Shown here: positions 28,001 through 35,741 of the stretch, in pieces | How positions within the stretch are numbered: position 1 is the stretch's first letter | Layout of the letters: each line of letters opens with the position of its first letter | Source of the DNA: Periplaneta americana | Taxonomy: Eukaryota > Arthropoda > Insecta > Blattodea > Blattidae | Length of the DNA stretch: 64,000 bases | Assembly: GCF_040183065.1 (NCBI RefSeq) | Contig: NC_091120.1 | Span: 73,820,708-73,884,707, forward strand | Direction: 5' to 3' | Translations under genes and position numbers: made by a program | Notes under the pieces: generated by a model | Database searches by the model: none | Told to the model about the DNA's origin: nothing | Seen by the model: only the letters and a program-made list of their open reading frames with translations

Positions 28001-30831
28001 TCCGAATGTCTACACATTTTCAACTGGTGTGCTGTGGCACACTCATCCTCCGTCTCCCCCCTCCCTCCCATGTTAATTAAAAAATCTCTTCCTCTTCTTC
28101 CTATCACGTATTAAGCTCTTTGTTACCTGGATCATGGCTTGCTCAACACAAGTTATAAATCAGTGGTAAGCTAGGAATCGAACCCTGGTCCACAGAAATC
28201 TGAGTCCAGTGCTCTAGCCACTAGACCACCGTGATGCCCTGAATTGGAATATATTACAATAAGAGAAACAAAATGAGATTGCATAATGCTTATTTCTTAG
28301 AAATATATGCTATTATTGATTTCTTGAAACAGCATTATACATAACATTTTCTTATTGAATAATACGAGTTTGTGATAACTAGGGCCTGGATAGTTATATA
28401 TTAAAAATCAGTAAAATATGTGTATATATATATATAAATCTTGAAATATGTAATAAAACCATTAAAATACCAAGAAATATGTAACATCATAATATCATAA
28501 TTTCCCTACATTTTCTTTAAATATGTTGCTGATAGGCTACCTACAGAATCATGTCATGTCTTAACACATACCATATTATGGAGCCAATATTACAACTAGA
28601 TATAATAATCTGGAGATGCATGTAAATAACTTAAAAATTGAAAATTACATATTGCTGTTAATTTTCCATATTACAAACCCCATAACAATAAGGAACAAAC
28701 ATGGTTTCAAATTGTCAAATAGAAAACTTCTCCTGTTATCGTGTAACATGGCTTTGTACTGTCTAAATGATCGTTCAAATTCACATTATGTAATGGGTGC
28801 ATATTTAAACTTGCACAAAACTTCTGGTGTGTACTCAATTTCAGAGACTTCGGTACTACTTTCATTTAGCACTCTGTTAATAGCACTGATAGCCTTGAAT
28901 CCTGGGTTTTACTTCAAACTGGAAGAAAGCGTATCCTTCACTGCAGCTACAACTGGCTCTTGTAGACTTTCCAGAGACGTGACTGCAGAATGAACAACAT
29001 CAACCCTGTCAGAGAGTATGGAAGAAGATGTCTCCAAATATTTAATGGCGATGCATAAATGCAAAAAATTGCACTGGATGTAGGCATTATCATTTTTAAG
29101 CTTGGCATAAAATGATTGCTTTGCTGTTTAAAGAGAAACTGCATCTTGGGAATAAAAATGCTGGAGAACTTGTTTCACAGAATCAAAATTCTTTGGGTAG
29201 TAGCCTACAGCATCATTCCAGCTTCCCCACCTGGTTAAGATTGAATGAAGAAGGAGTGGAAGCTCAGGAAACAGTTCTTCGAATTTATCAACTGTTGTAA
29301 GCCTTTAAAAATATATTATTTGTATTCGAATTTAGTGTGTCATCTTTAGAAAATGTAGATGGAACCAGTTCTGCTATGTGATGGAATGCATGCACAAGAC
29401 ATGTGAGATGTAACATTTTAGGATATAAAACTTGCAAAGCTGTGGCAGCTTTACACATAATATATATGGTGCTGCATCCGTCAGAAGAAGGAAGACATTA
29501 GTGTGTTTCACCCCATCAGGCCACAAAAGCCCCATTGCATCATTAAATAATTTAGCAATATTTTGATGATTGCATTTTGGTAACACCTCACAAGTTAACA
29601 ACACAAGCTTACTCGCTTCATTATCTTTCAACACGCCCACTATAACATTTCCAATATATCATTCCTAAACATCAGTTGCCTCGACAATTGAAATCCAAAT
29701 GAGATCATCAGCACCAATTTCCAAATGAATAGAGTTGATTGTTTCCATATGCAAGTCAAGTGCATAGTTCTTTCTGATTGTAGATTAATCTGGCACAGTT
29801 TCACGTGTGTATTTCTCAAGAAACTCGCACAGGACTGGATTTTTTAACTTCCAAATAGGGATATCAGCACAAACCATAGCACGGCGCAGATCACTTACAA
29901 ACTGAGATTTCTGATGTTCTGGGCGTTTCTGAGTTGAGGTTCAGTGAGTAACAACTGCTTTTGAAATATGGTTTCGAAGCACGGACCCGATGATGTGACG
30001 TGGATAAGTGTTCCAGGACTTGAAAACGTTGAGAACAGGGCATATTCTTCTCACAAACAAGGCAAGAAAGTACCTTTCCATCTGTAGATACATTGTCAAA
30101 TTCCTCTGTGTAATGCTTTAACTTTACACAGAGTGAGATTTTTTCTTTCGGCATCTTTTAGTACAACATTTAACTTTAAATTAAAAAAGATTTAAATGCT
30201 GAGGTCACACAACACAAAGTCATTGTTCAATCTACACACGCCAGCTAACTGCGACTAATTGATGCTTCAATCGGTGACATGGTATGGCTTGGACATGCAG
30301 TGGCAAGGTGCGCATCACGTGACCGATGGACAGGCAGAGAGATTCAAGACAGAAAACCTTTTTGACCTTCTCGCGCAAGGTCATACACTAGTAGGATATA
30401 CAGGCATGTTATAACGAATACAATTGCAATTAAGCATGGAAATATTAATAAATATGTAAAAATATGTACTTAAGAACAAAATATGTAAGAATATCTACTT
30501 AAGAGCAAAATATGTAAAAATATGTACTTTCAAGTTTACGTTTTTAGGCTCTAATTGGCATGAAACTCCAACATAGCACAAATCTTATCTCGTATATTAA
30601 TGTTAATAGAAAAAAAAAACATGTAATTACATTATCCGGGCCCTAGTGATAACTGATAAAAAATTTTTTTCTTTCAGGGAAAATTACTTATTCACCTGTC
30701 ACTGTTCAAAATGTGAAGCTCAAGCTGGGGATCCAGATGAAACAAGTGAGGACGAGTCTGATTATGACGAGGATCAGGAAGTTGAAAGAGAAGGGAAAAC
30801 AGTTGAAATAGGGGAAAAATGTGAAAGATAA
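7063..30831 (+). CDS. SMYD5: SMYD5, SET and MYND domain protein-lysine methyltransferase (nine coding exons)
   Basis: Exons: 7063-7134, 11404-11531, 20269-20389, 21555-21676, 23374-23482, 23682-23810, 24257-24434, 27754-27976, 30678-30831. All junctions are GT-AG, the phases agree, and the sum is 1236 nt, giving 411 residues (human SMYD5 has 418). The split SET domain begins with [17 protein letters not shown] (residue 25 on). MYND-type zinc ligands are C62, C65, C103, C106, C111, C115, H124 and C128. The SET core has NHSCDPN (307-313) and GEEILISY with the catalytic tyrosine at 343. The post-SET has CHCSKC (368-373), then an acidic tail, as in the family. Known role: lysine methylation in chromatin and of ribosomal protein eL40. 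The start is the only ATG in frame just before the SET N-half. Introns are transposon-rich. Exon 2 has a duplicated acceptor (see 11303-11433). Poly(A) signals AATAAA lie at 32091 and 32252. Confidence 0.95.
7456..8751 (+). mobile_element. mariner-family transposon with decayed transposase
   Basis: A 1.3-kb element in SMYD5 intron 1 with terminal inverted repeats (gaggtggtacccaaaagttc at the left, its complement at the right), flanked by TA. Transposase runs from about 7650 to the stop at 8700-8702 and is interrupted by several stops and frameshifts. Recognisable parts are the N-terminal HTH (about 7660-7800), VPRLLS (7993-8010), the catalytic region with HHNSARL (8375-8415), and the last catalytic aspartate in [15 protein letters not shown] (8458-8500). 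Full-length but clearly inactive. Confidence 0.88.
8777..9100. mobile_element. Possible small MITE-like element
   Basis: Left end ggctggttcacagtaaa is matched by the complement of the right end (tttactgtgaccggtt). A (T)22 run lies inside. Target-site duplication is not clear, and there is no credible ORF. Superfamily undetermined; PIF/Harbinger is one possibility. Confidence 0.35.
9109..10103 (-). mobile_element. MULE (Mutator-like) element remnant with motif-built inverted ends
   Basis: The minus-strand segment at 9530-9826 encodes the C-terminal part of a MULE transposase of the FLYWCH-associated type, with the characteristic [17 protein letters not shown] followed by HQVNIWRFI. Both flanks consist of repeated short motifs of the form aaaatgtccac / gtggacatttt: left 9109-9290, right complement 9910-10103. 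Together they form a long, irregular inverted repeat bounded by ggtccac and its complement. The rest of the transposase is missing, so this is a non-autonomous or decayed copy in SMYD5 intron 1. Confidence 0.65.
10104..11302. repeat. AT-rich intron DNA with a diverged direct duplication
   Basis: Remainder of SMYD5 intron 1. The stretch near 10180-10310 (ttctgattt... atgctgtatcactgaagatt... ttgtacacta) reappears in diverged form near 10450-10590 (tgttgtgtcactgaaaatga... ttgtacacta). Nothing else is recognised; the open frames at 10466-10693 and 10883-11092 have no support. Confidence 0.4.
11303..11433 (+). repeat. 70-bp tandem duplication carrying the SMYD5 exon 2 acceptor
   Basis: About 61 bp beginning ttgctctaactggtttgttg occurs at 11303-11363 and again at 11373-11433, exactly 70 bp apart, with only two mismatches. 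Each copy contains the same polypyrimidine-type acceptor ending gaacag (AG at 11332-11333 and 11402-11403) and the first ~30 nt of exon 2. The downstream acceptor gives the correct SET frame. The upstream acceptor reads [15 protein letters not shown] and then a stop (TAA). Confidence 0.9.
11864..15827 (+). mobile_element. Tc1/mariner-type element (HTH transposase) split by a nested insertion
   Basis: Ends are inverted repeats (cagtgtttcaaaatgaatat at the left, complement at the right, where the end carries a few extra bases) flanked by TA. Transposase starts at ATG 12033 with an N-terminal HTH ([18 protein letters not shown]... [11 protein letters not shown], to 12281). An internal deletion follows. 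Then come the catalytic C-terminal half (about 12345-12510, including [18 protein letters not shown]) and, after the nested element, [21 protein letters not shown] to the stop at 15714-15716. The outer copy was therefore already deleted internally or decayed, then interrupted at 12510/15591. Located in SMYD5 intron 2. Confidence 0.85.
12511..15590 (+). mobile_element. Mutator-like transposon nested inside a Tc1-like element
   Basis: Terminal inverted repeats of about 24 bp begin aaggtaggaggagggtatat and end with the complement. The flanks (cagactt / cagacag) are an imperfect target duplication. The coding remnant runs from ATG 13167 to the stop at 15020-15022 with several stops and shifts. 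It has paired CxxC motifs (ACKICG and ACSECD, 13460-13560), [20 protein letters not shown] (13610-13670), [19 protein letters not shown] (13870-13930, first catalytic D), SDGDAKT (14162-14182), a [11 protein letters not shown] region, and the motif [20 protein letters not shown] near 14685-14740. This order matches the arthropod 'Mutator-like transposase domain' proteins (Pfam PF20700 from memory). Nearly complete in length but inactive. Confidence 0.82.
15828..16992. other. SMYD5 intron 2 DNA with an imperfect inverted repeat
   Basis: Mostly unassigned. The segment 16335-16373 (gtatgacctaatctgaagga... actctgctg) is matched by the complement of 16420-16450, giving a hairpin with a loop of about 45 nt. 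Weakly similar sequence follows to 16740 (ggaatatccaaaa / ggaacatccaaaa). It may be a decayed MITE. Confidence 0.35.
16993..17268. repeat. Trinucleotide microsatellites (GAT)n/(AAT)n
   Basis: (GAT)n passing into (AAT)n at about 16993-17060, and a second (GAT)n tract at about 17239-17268. The DNA just before the second tract (gaagccctatgccctagaag) looks like a LINE 3' end running into a simple-repeat tail, but I cannot confirm a family. Confidence 0.7.
17269..18771. other. SMYD5 intron 2 DNA, no confident feature
   Basis: No gene seen. A poly(A) run at 18015-18030 followed by purine-rich sequence (18060-18310) could be transposon debris on the + strand, but no conserved domain is readable. 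Confidence 0.4.
18772..19754 (+). mobile_element. Tc1/mariner-type element, internally deleted
   Basis: Inverted ends (gtgtcccaaattgatgtata and the complement of tatatatcaatttgggacac) are flanked by TA. The N-terminal HTH is at 18913-19190 ([24 protein letters not shown]...). The catalytic part begins about 19280 with [20 protein letters not shown] (19330-19390) and continues through [20 protein letters not shown]. The middle of the transposase and several frames are missing. Same broad family as the element at 11864. SMYD5 intron 2. Confidence 0.85.
19755..20268. other. End of SMYD5 intron 2
   Basis: No confident feature. Sequence 20035-20140 (aactaagccaggagataatg and following) looks like a dispersed repeat, but it occurs only once here. 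Confidence 0.4.
20390..21554. other. SMYD5 intron 3, nothing recognised
   Basis: AT-rich intron of 1165 bp between the two MYND-encoding exons. No transposon ends or coding motifs found. Confidence 0.5.
21787..22485. repeat. Palindromic pair of tRNA-derived SINEs
   Basis: Two nearly identical SINE copies face each other in SMYD5 intron 4. The right (+) copy has Pol III box A ggtagctcagttgggagagc (22382-22401) and box B gggatcgatacccgg (22428-22442). The left (-) copy carries the complements at 21876-21935. The inverted arms are about 21840-22149 and 22159-22475, with few mismatches and a centre of only about 10 bp. The motif agtctttcaggtaa..gctccctgtg also occurs twice in direct orientation (21811 and 22103), so the left arm is partly duplicated. 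Transcribed in the pre-mRNA, it could fold into about 300 bp of double-stranded RNA. Confidence 0.85.
24708..25113. mobile_element. MITE, about 406 bp, in SMYD5 intron 7
   Basis: Ends tatagtcccgttgctctaat and the complement of aacagcgtcgggactata pair over about 25 bp with one offset. No ORF. The sequence between is unique in the window. Target duplication is uncertain. Confidence 0.65.
25642..26194 (+). mobile_element. Tc1/mariner-type deletion derivative
   Basis: Inverted ends (gggtgggcaaaataaaactg and its complement) are flanked by TA. Inside, + strand 26020-26150 encodes [22 protein letters not shown] followed by [14 protein letters not shown], which matches the middle of the catalytic region of Tc1-like transposases common in arthropods. 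Other parts are deleted. SMYD5 intron 7. Confidence 0.75.
26519..27466 (-). mobile_element. Penelope-like retroelement 3' part with GIY-YIG endonuclease
   Basis: The minus-strand ORF 27389-26646 (247 aa) carries a [20 protein letters not shown] segment and then a GIY-YIG nuclease: [15 protein letters not shown] with [11 protein letters not shown], and a CCHH-like Cys spacing typical of Penelope-like elements. The reverse transcriptase is missing, so the copy is 5'-truncated. The flanking 12-bp sequence aggctttatata occurs at 26519-26530 and again at 27455-27466, which fits a target duplication. The right end (about 27436-27454) is an inverted copy of the left-end motif atagtagaaaagttttccg, an arrangement known for Penelope-like elements. 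The ORF is intact over its length. The C-terminal Ser/Arg/Thr-rich tail is unusual. Inserted antisense in SMYD5 intron 7. Confidence 0.88.
26609..26657 (-). ncRNA. Candidate hammerhead ribozyme in the Penelope-like element
   Basis: Read on the minus strand: acca (stem I), core ctgaaga, stem II gttcac with loop cgcagca and gtgaac, core gaa, self-complementary acgt (minimal stem III), t as the H17 cleavage position, then tggt closing stem I. Core bases C3 U4 G5 A6 N7 G8 A9 and G12 A13 A14 are all present. One extra t sits between A9 and stem II, and stem I has a mismatch after 4 bp. Minimal hammerheads with very short stem III are known from Penelope-like terminal repeats. Activity is inferred, not shown. 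Confidence 0.6.
28040..28242 (-). repeat. tRNA-derived SINE
   Basis: On the minus strand, ggtggtctagtggctagagc (box A, complement of 28214-28233) and cagggttcgattcctag (box B, about 28171-28187) are spaced as in a tRNA. They are followed by a non-tRNA body running down to about 28040. There is no CCA-like acceptor pairing, so this is a SINE and not a tRNA gene. SMYD5 intron 8. Confidence 0.65.
28380..30645 (-). mobile_element. hAT transposon, decayed, with perfect 8-bp target duplication
   Basis: Ends tagggcctggata / tatccgggcccta are inverted repeats flanked on both sides by gtgataac (28372-28379 and 30646-30653), the 8-bp signature of hAT elements. On the minus strand, 30154-29891 encodes a BED-type zinc-finger start ([19 protein letters not shown] ... 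CLVCEKNM ... HLSTSHH). Segment 29640-29374 encodes part of the RNase-H-like core with [17 protein letters not shown]. Remaining frames are broken. It lies in SMYD5 intron 8, and its right edge is only 32 bp from exon 9. Confidence 0.9.
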
Positions 30832-32052
30832 GAGGAATGATTCATGAGCTACCTCAATATTACATTCTTTACTTTAATTACTTCACATTCCATTATTCTG
30901 CACACTTTTTTTTCTTTGCAGAAATTATCTTTAAACTTCATTCTTATAGAAGTTTATGAAGCACTGAAAATTATAAATCTTGACTTATTTCCTCTGTATT
31001 GCATTTATTCTTTATTGACTTCACTACATTCTGTTTTCTGATAGACAATTTAGACATTGTTAAAATAGTCCCTTAAATCAAAACTTCGAGGTTACTGGAA
31101 TTATGGAAGGACTATAATGACTACAAAGTTTAAAGAGATGTGAGAGATGTTTATGTTGACAATTTAAGTGGATATTTTTACTTCATATATAGCTCAATGT
31201 TAGATATACCAAGGAATGTGGCTATTCTGTAAAACTTACAAAATATTTGTTCCCAATGATCTTAGAGCTATTGTAGAGTTGTTTTTTTTTTTTTCGAAGT
31301 AGTTTTTGCAAAAATTTAGTAGTCTCTTCACAAACTGCATTTTCCATAGCAAAATACGGCTGAATACAGAACTGTTACCACTCGTAGGATGGCAGCTGCT
31401 TTATTAGATGTTCCTTGAATGATTTTGATTCATTGTTGATTTTGATTATTGCTAATTAGTACCTTATTCTTCATACACTTCAGATAGTTAGAATGTTTTT
31501 GAGAATTGAAATTCATAATAATTTGGGAGACCTGTCATATTTATTTTTATTAAAGTGCAAGAATAGTTCATTCTGAATTCTTATTTTTATGTATCGTATT
31601 GTGTCAATTTTTATCATCTCATCCACAGGTTTCAACAATAATGTTACAAAGATATGTGAAATTGCGTACACTGTTGTTTTCCAGGAAGTTGTGTTTAATT
31701 GTTTACGACCATTTTCAAGACTTTTTCATGTTAAGTTCAAAACCAATTTAAAAGAAAAGAGTCGTGAATAATCCAACACATATTTATATGAGAGTGTAAT
31801 AAGAAAGTATGAAGAGTTTCATATTACTTTATTTTTGGAAGGATTAAAATTTAAGCAGGCAGAAGTGTAAACGCGTTTTTAAAGTCAGAAATTAAAAAAT
31901 GAATTACAATGATAATTTAATTTTCAAATGAATCTTCATATGGTGAATCAGTTAAGAGTGAAGACCTCATATTTTAATGAGGAAACCTTTATCAAATAAT
32001 GAAGTAAAAAGTCGCATGCCACATGTCCATGTTTAAGAGTTTTAAAATATGT
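30832..32052 (+). other. Probable SMYD5 3' untranslated region
   Basis: AT-rich DNA after the SMYD5 stop with no transposon ends recognised. The first clear AATAAA downstream is at 32091. The open frames here (30844-31041, 31589-31771) are unsupported. UTR extent is inferred. Confidence 0.45.
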
Positions 32053-32369
32053 CACATAAGAACTTTTGCCATTCCCGTAATTCATGGATCAATAAAACAA
32101 GTTACATGTTGCATACTAATACAGTAGAACCTCGTTAATCGGGACTAATTGGGGGAGTTAAGTTGTCTGACGAAATTCTGGAGTAACTGAAATAGCATAA
32201 AAGAACAGAACTATCACATAGAACTTTCGCCATTCCCGTAATTTATGGATCAATAAAACAAGTTACATGTCGCATACTAATACAGTAGAACCTCGTTAAT
32301 CCGGACTAATTGGGGGAGTTAAGTTGTCTGATGAAATTCCAGATTAATTGAAATAGCATAAAAGAACAG
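32053..32369. repeat. 161-bp tandem duplication with AATAAA and a pogo-type end
   Basis: Two copies offset by 161 bp (for example aacttttgccattcccgtaa at 32061 and aactttcgccattcccgtaa at 32222), about 95% alike. Each contains an AATAAA and the transposon end cagtagaacctcgttaatc. Confidence 0.85.
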
Positions 32370-32703
32370 TAAAAAATGCTTTAAAACTCCATTTACAGCA
32401 AGAGAACATGTCTGTTATACATTTAAAGGGCATAGACTTACTAGACACAAAATGTAAAGCAATACATTACAGCATATACACGATAATTATGATGTGCATT
32501 TTATACAACAGCAGAATAGAAAGAGGCTGCAGCGTTTATGTGACAATTGCGATAGATGATACAACAATGGGCAAACATTTTTAACTGTCACATAGCCTAG
32601 CTATGTGACCAATGTGGTTGTTAACTTTCATCCCCTTTTAAAACCTCACATTCTCCATTTTTACGCAAGTTTTTTTGCTTTCCGGATTAGTGAGGTATTA
32701 CTG
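32283..32703. mobile_element. pogo/Tigger-type MITE
   Basis: Left end cagtagaacctcgttaatcc pairs with the complement of ggattagtgaggtattactg at 32684-32703, and both are flanked by TA. There is no transposase. The left end is also present one repeat unit upstream (about 32106) owing to the tandem duplication. Confidence 0.75.
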
Positions 32704-33044
32704 TAATTTAATTTGTTGATATCCTGTCTTTAATGCAATGTAATTTACTGAATTGTTCGTTTTTGGAGTTATTGTATGTAATATGGTATACAGAGATTCT
32801 GAAATATATTTCACATAGTTTACTACACTGATTATTTCCTCACATCCTTCACTGAGAAACTCAACCATAGAACAAGTAGGAATTCTGGTCATCATGGTAG
32901 GCTTTCTGGGAAAATAGCAGAAAGAGGTGGTTATCAGAACATGGAGAGTCAGTAAAGTATTAAATAGTGACTGAGGAGAAATATTCATTCATCTTATCGA
33001 ACCCACACATGCTTAATTGGTTTCAAGTCTGGAATGAAGTAACC

Positions 33045-33400
33045 TTAATGCAGTCCCTAGGTATATAGTTTAGATCATCACCCTGTCACGCAGACTGCCC
33101 AGGTTCGAGTTCTGGTCAGGCCTAGTATTTTTCATTGAAAAATCAGTGACACTTGTGATGATAAGGTTATTGCAGTTGGGGTTTTTCTCGATATTCTCCT
33201 TCCTCCCCTTCATGTCTGGCATCAACAATTCCATAGCATTCCCTGATTACCTGTTGACAAGGCCTAGGGATGAGCAAGATTGCCTGCCTCGAAATCTGGG
33301 TACTCAGTGAACCTTAGCATAGTCAGTCGGTGTGGGTTGGGAATGCATCTAGCTGCGAGGTTTGCACAAAAGATCTAGAAGGTGGCAGTGCTTAGTGACT
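33045..33400 (+). repeat. tRNA-derived SINE
   Basis: Box B-like ggttcgagttctgg at 33102-33115 is followed by a body with tttttcattgaaaaatcagt, gtgacacttgtgatgataag, gcctagggatgagcaagatt and ggtactcagtgaaccttag. The same order appears on the minus strand at 58575-58960, which proves a dispersed family. Box A is diverged. Confidence 0.75.
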
Positions 33401-33496
33401 GACCCTCCAACAGTATCAGTACAAGTAACTATCTTTGTTAATAAAATACTAACAAGATATTGTTAAAATGCAGTATTTTTAACGGACTGTTTAATA

Positions 33497-34293
33497 GGGA
33501 CCTGCAAAATTCGCATTTGCGTTTACGCAAATTTTGCCATTTGTGTAAGAATATGATGAAATTCTGCAATTTCGCGAATTTTATGATTTTATGCCATAAA
33601 ATAATTTTGGAATTTATTGAGTGCAAAGAATGTATTTCACCCATAGTCTATGGGCCATATAATAAACACGAAAAGGAATGATTTTAGGAAACCCTCCTCT
33701 ATAAGGAATTGGATCAGAACGAGTTAATTTCAGGATATCTTGAATTGAAAGTTTGTGTTAATAAACATGGCTCGGAAAGTGAATTTGATATGATGACTAT
33801 ATTAAAAGCAGTGAGTGTTTCAAAACCAGAGTTTGCTGCGAAATGTATGGAACTAATACCACAGTCTAGTATATACAGTCGCGAAGCTCAATACATAGTA
33901 AATATGCAAACATTAGATAGTTGCTCACCACTAGGATCGCTAATATTGCCTCATTACAGGCAATGCAAAATAGTACTGTCACAGTCTATTGTTTCTAGCA
34001 CCCTCAAAACTCAAGCTTCGTGACTGTATATAGTAGACTGTGTTAATACGATTGCCTTGCGCAAATGTGGACTGTGAACGTTTTTTTGTTGTGTAATAAC
34101 ACTCTCACAGAAAAAAAGGAACAAATTTGAAGAAAGATAATCTTGCTGTTCTGTCTGCTTTTGCATTTGAAAGCTAGATATAGTTACGGAACATCAGTTA
34201 ATGTAAATATGCCGTGACTATATTACATTTGTAAATAAATAATTTTAAAAATAACACCACTTTCTGGAAAAAATAACATCTTTTGCAGGTCCC
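33497..34293. mobile_element. Non-autonomous DNA transposon, 13-bp inverted ends
   Basis: Ends gggacctgcaaaa and ttttgcaggtccc are perfect inverted repeats. The left subterminal region contains a short palindrome (atttgcgtttacgcaaat). The open frame at 33709-34023 encodes 104 aa without a motif I recognise. A hAT-type origin is possible, but the 8-bp flanks do not match cleanly. Confidence 0.6.
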
Positions 34294-34329
34294 AACTCTT
34301 ATTGTTAGTTAATATCTTTAAACCATCTA

Positions 34330-35392
34330 CAGTCAACTCTGGATATTCGGTTATAGTGAACTTTTGGCTATAGTGAATCTAAATCGTTGGTCTCGACCCA
34401 CATACATTAAAAAGTACATTAATATTTCCGTTTATAGTGAACCCTCACTTCTGTTATAGCGAACCTAAAACTAGAACTTTCCCAAGGAAATGTACTTATA
34501 AAATGGCCAAAATGGTAATTTAGGAAACTCTTTGTTCTATAAACTTCCAAGAATATGTTCAGAACAAAAATCTCAAACCTTCTACTCCTTAAGTGCATTG
34601 AAAGACAAAGGATTTGTCAATTTCCTGGCCAGCTTGAAACATGTCAAAGAGAATAGTGTACGCAGTGAAGGGTAAAAGAAGGGTTAGTTCTGATTCCTTT
34701 AAAAGAGGTTATTAGAAGAATAGGAAGATAAAGTGTTTTCTTTTGTAAAAGGGAGTAGAGTGATGACCAAAGGGTAAATACAAGAAGGATTACAGTATAA
34801 TGGTCCACAACCTTTCCTCCCGCACCTTTGTAAAAGTGAACCCTGGGAAATTCTAAGGCCGAGTACATACTGTCCAAATTTCACAAGAAGATACCTGCGA
34901 GGGGGTATGCTCCTTGTGGGGTAAGAGGAGAGGGTCAACTAGTAACTGCTCCTCTGAAGGAGCAAGTAGATGGGGATGGTGTCATTGGCTGGCTGGGACA
35001 AACAAGGTTTAGTCATTGGCCGGCCGGTTCCATGTTGGGGAGTTGGTTGTAAGAGAAGGGGAAAAACTCGCATTCCTTGCTCGAATCTTCTCCTGAAGTG
35101 CGGACTGTAGTAGCATACCTTTAGTGGGAAGAGGTGTGAAATCGACCAGTGCCTACTACCTACATGGCCAGATTAGATTCAAGTTTCGAACTGTGAACGT
35201 CAGGATGTCGAAGTGTAAAGTGTTTAAGTTGGAAGATAAAGAGAACATTAGTACTGATATTGAACGTAATCTGACCCAAACGGACATTAATACTCTATGT
35301 AAAGCAACGTCAGTAGTATAAAAACAGACACTTCGGATATAGTGAACGAAATATGCTGGTCCGCAGAGGTTCACTATAACCAAAGTTGACTG
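34330..35392 (+). mobile_element. Tigger/pogo-type transposon remnant
   Basis: Inverted ends (cagtcaactctggatattcg and the complement of accaaagttgactg) are flanked by TA, with repeated ttatagtgaac motifs near both ends. + strand about 35205-35330 encodes SKCKVFKLEDKENISTDIER and LTQTDINTLCKATSVV, a degenerate CENP-B-type HTH start of Tigger transposases. The catalytic part is missing. Confidence 0.75.
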
Positions 35393-35741
35393 TATTTAAC
35401 AACTGTTGATGAAACTGACCAATTACCTTGTGAATGAAAGAAAAGTTTGAGTGATCTGGAGAGGATTATTTATTTATGAACCTTTGTTATAAGAGTATAA
35501 GAACATGGAGACAAATAGATAACATGTATCTCCATACTATCTTAAGTAGGTAAAAGTATCTGATACATAATAAGTCACATTGGATTTCAAAGAGTAGCGA
35601 ATTAGGTCAGTAATGAGAGCTTGTTCAAGGTAGCACATTCCTTTTCAAGTACCTGTCTTAGTACAGCAGACGAAGGAAAACTGTTGGATCTGAAAGTATG
35701 AAAACAAAATATGTCCGCTAATACACTTTATGTTCTTATTT

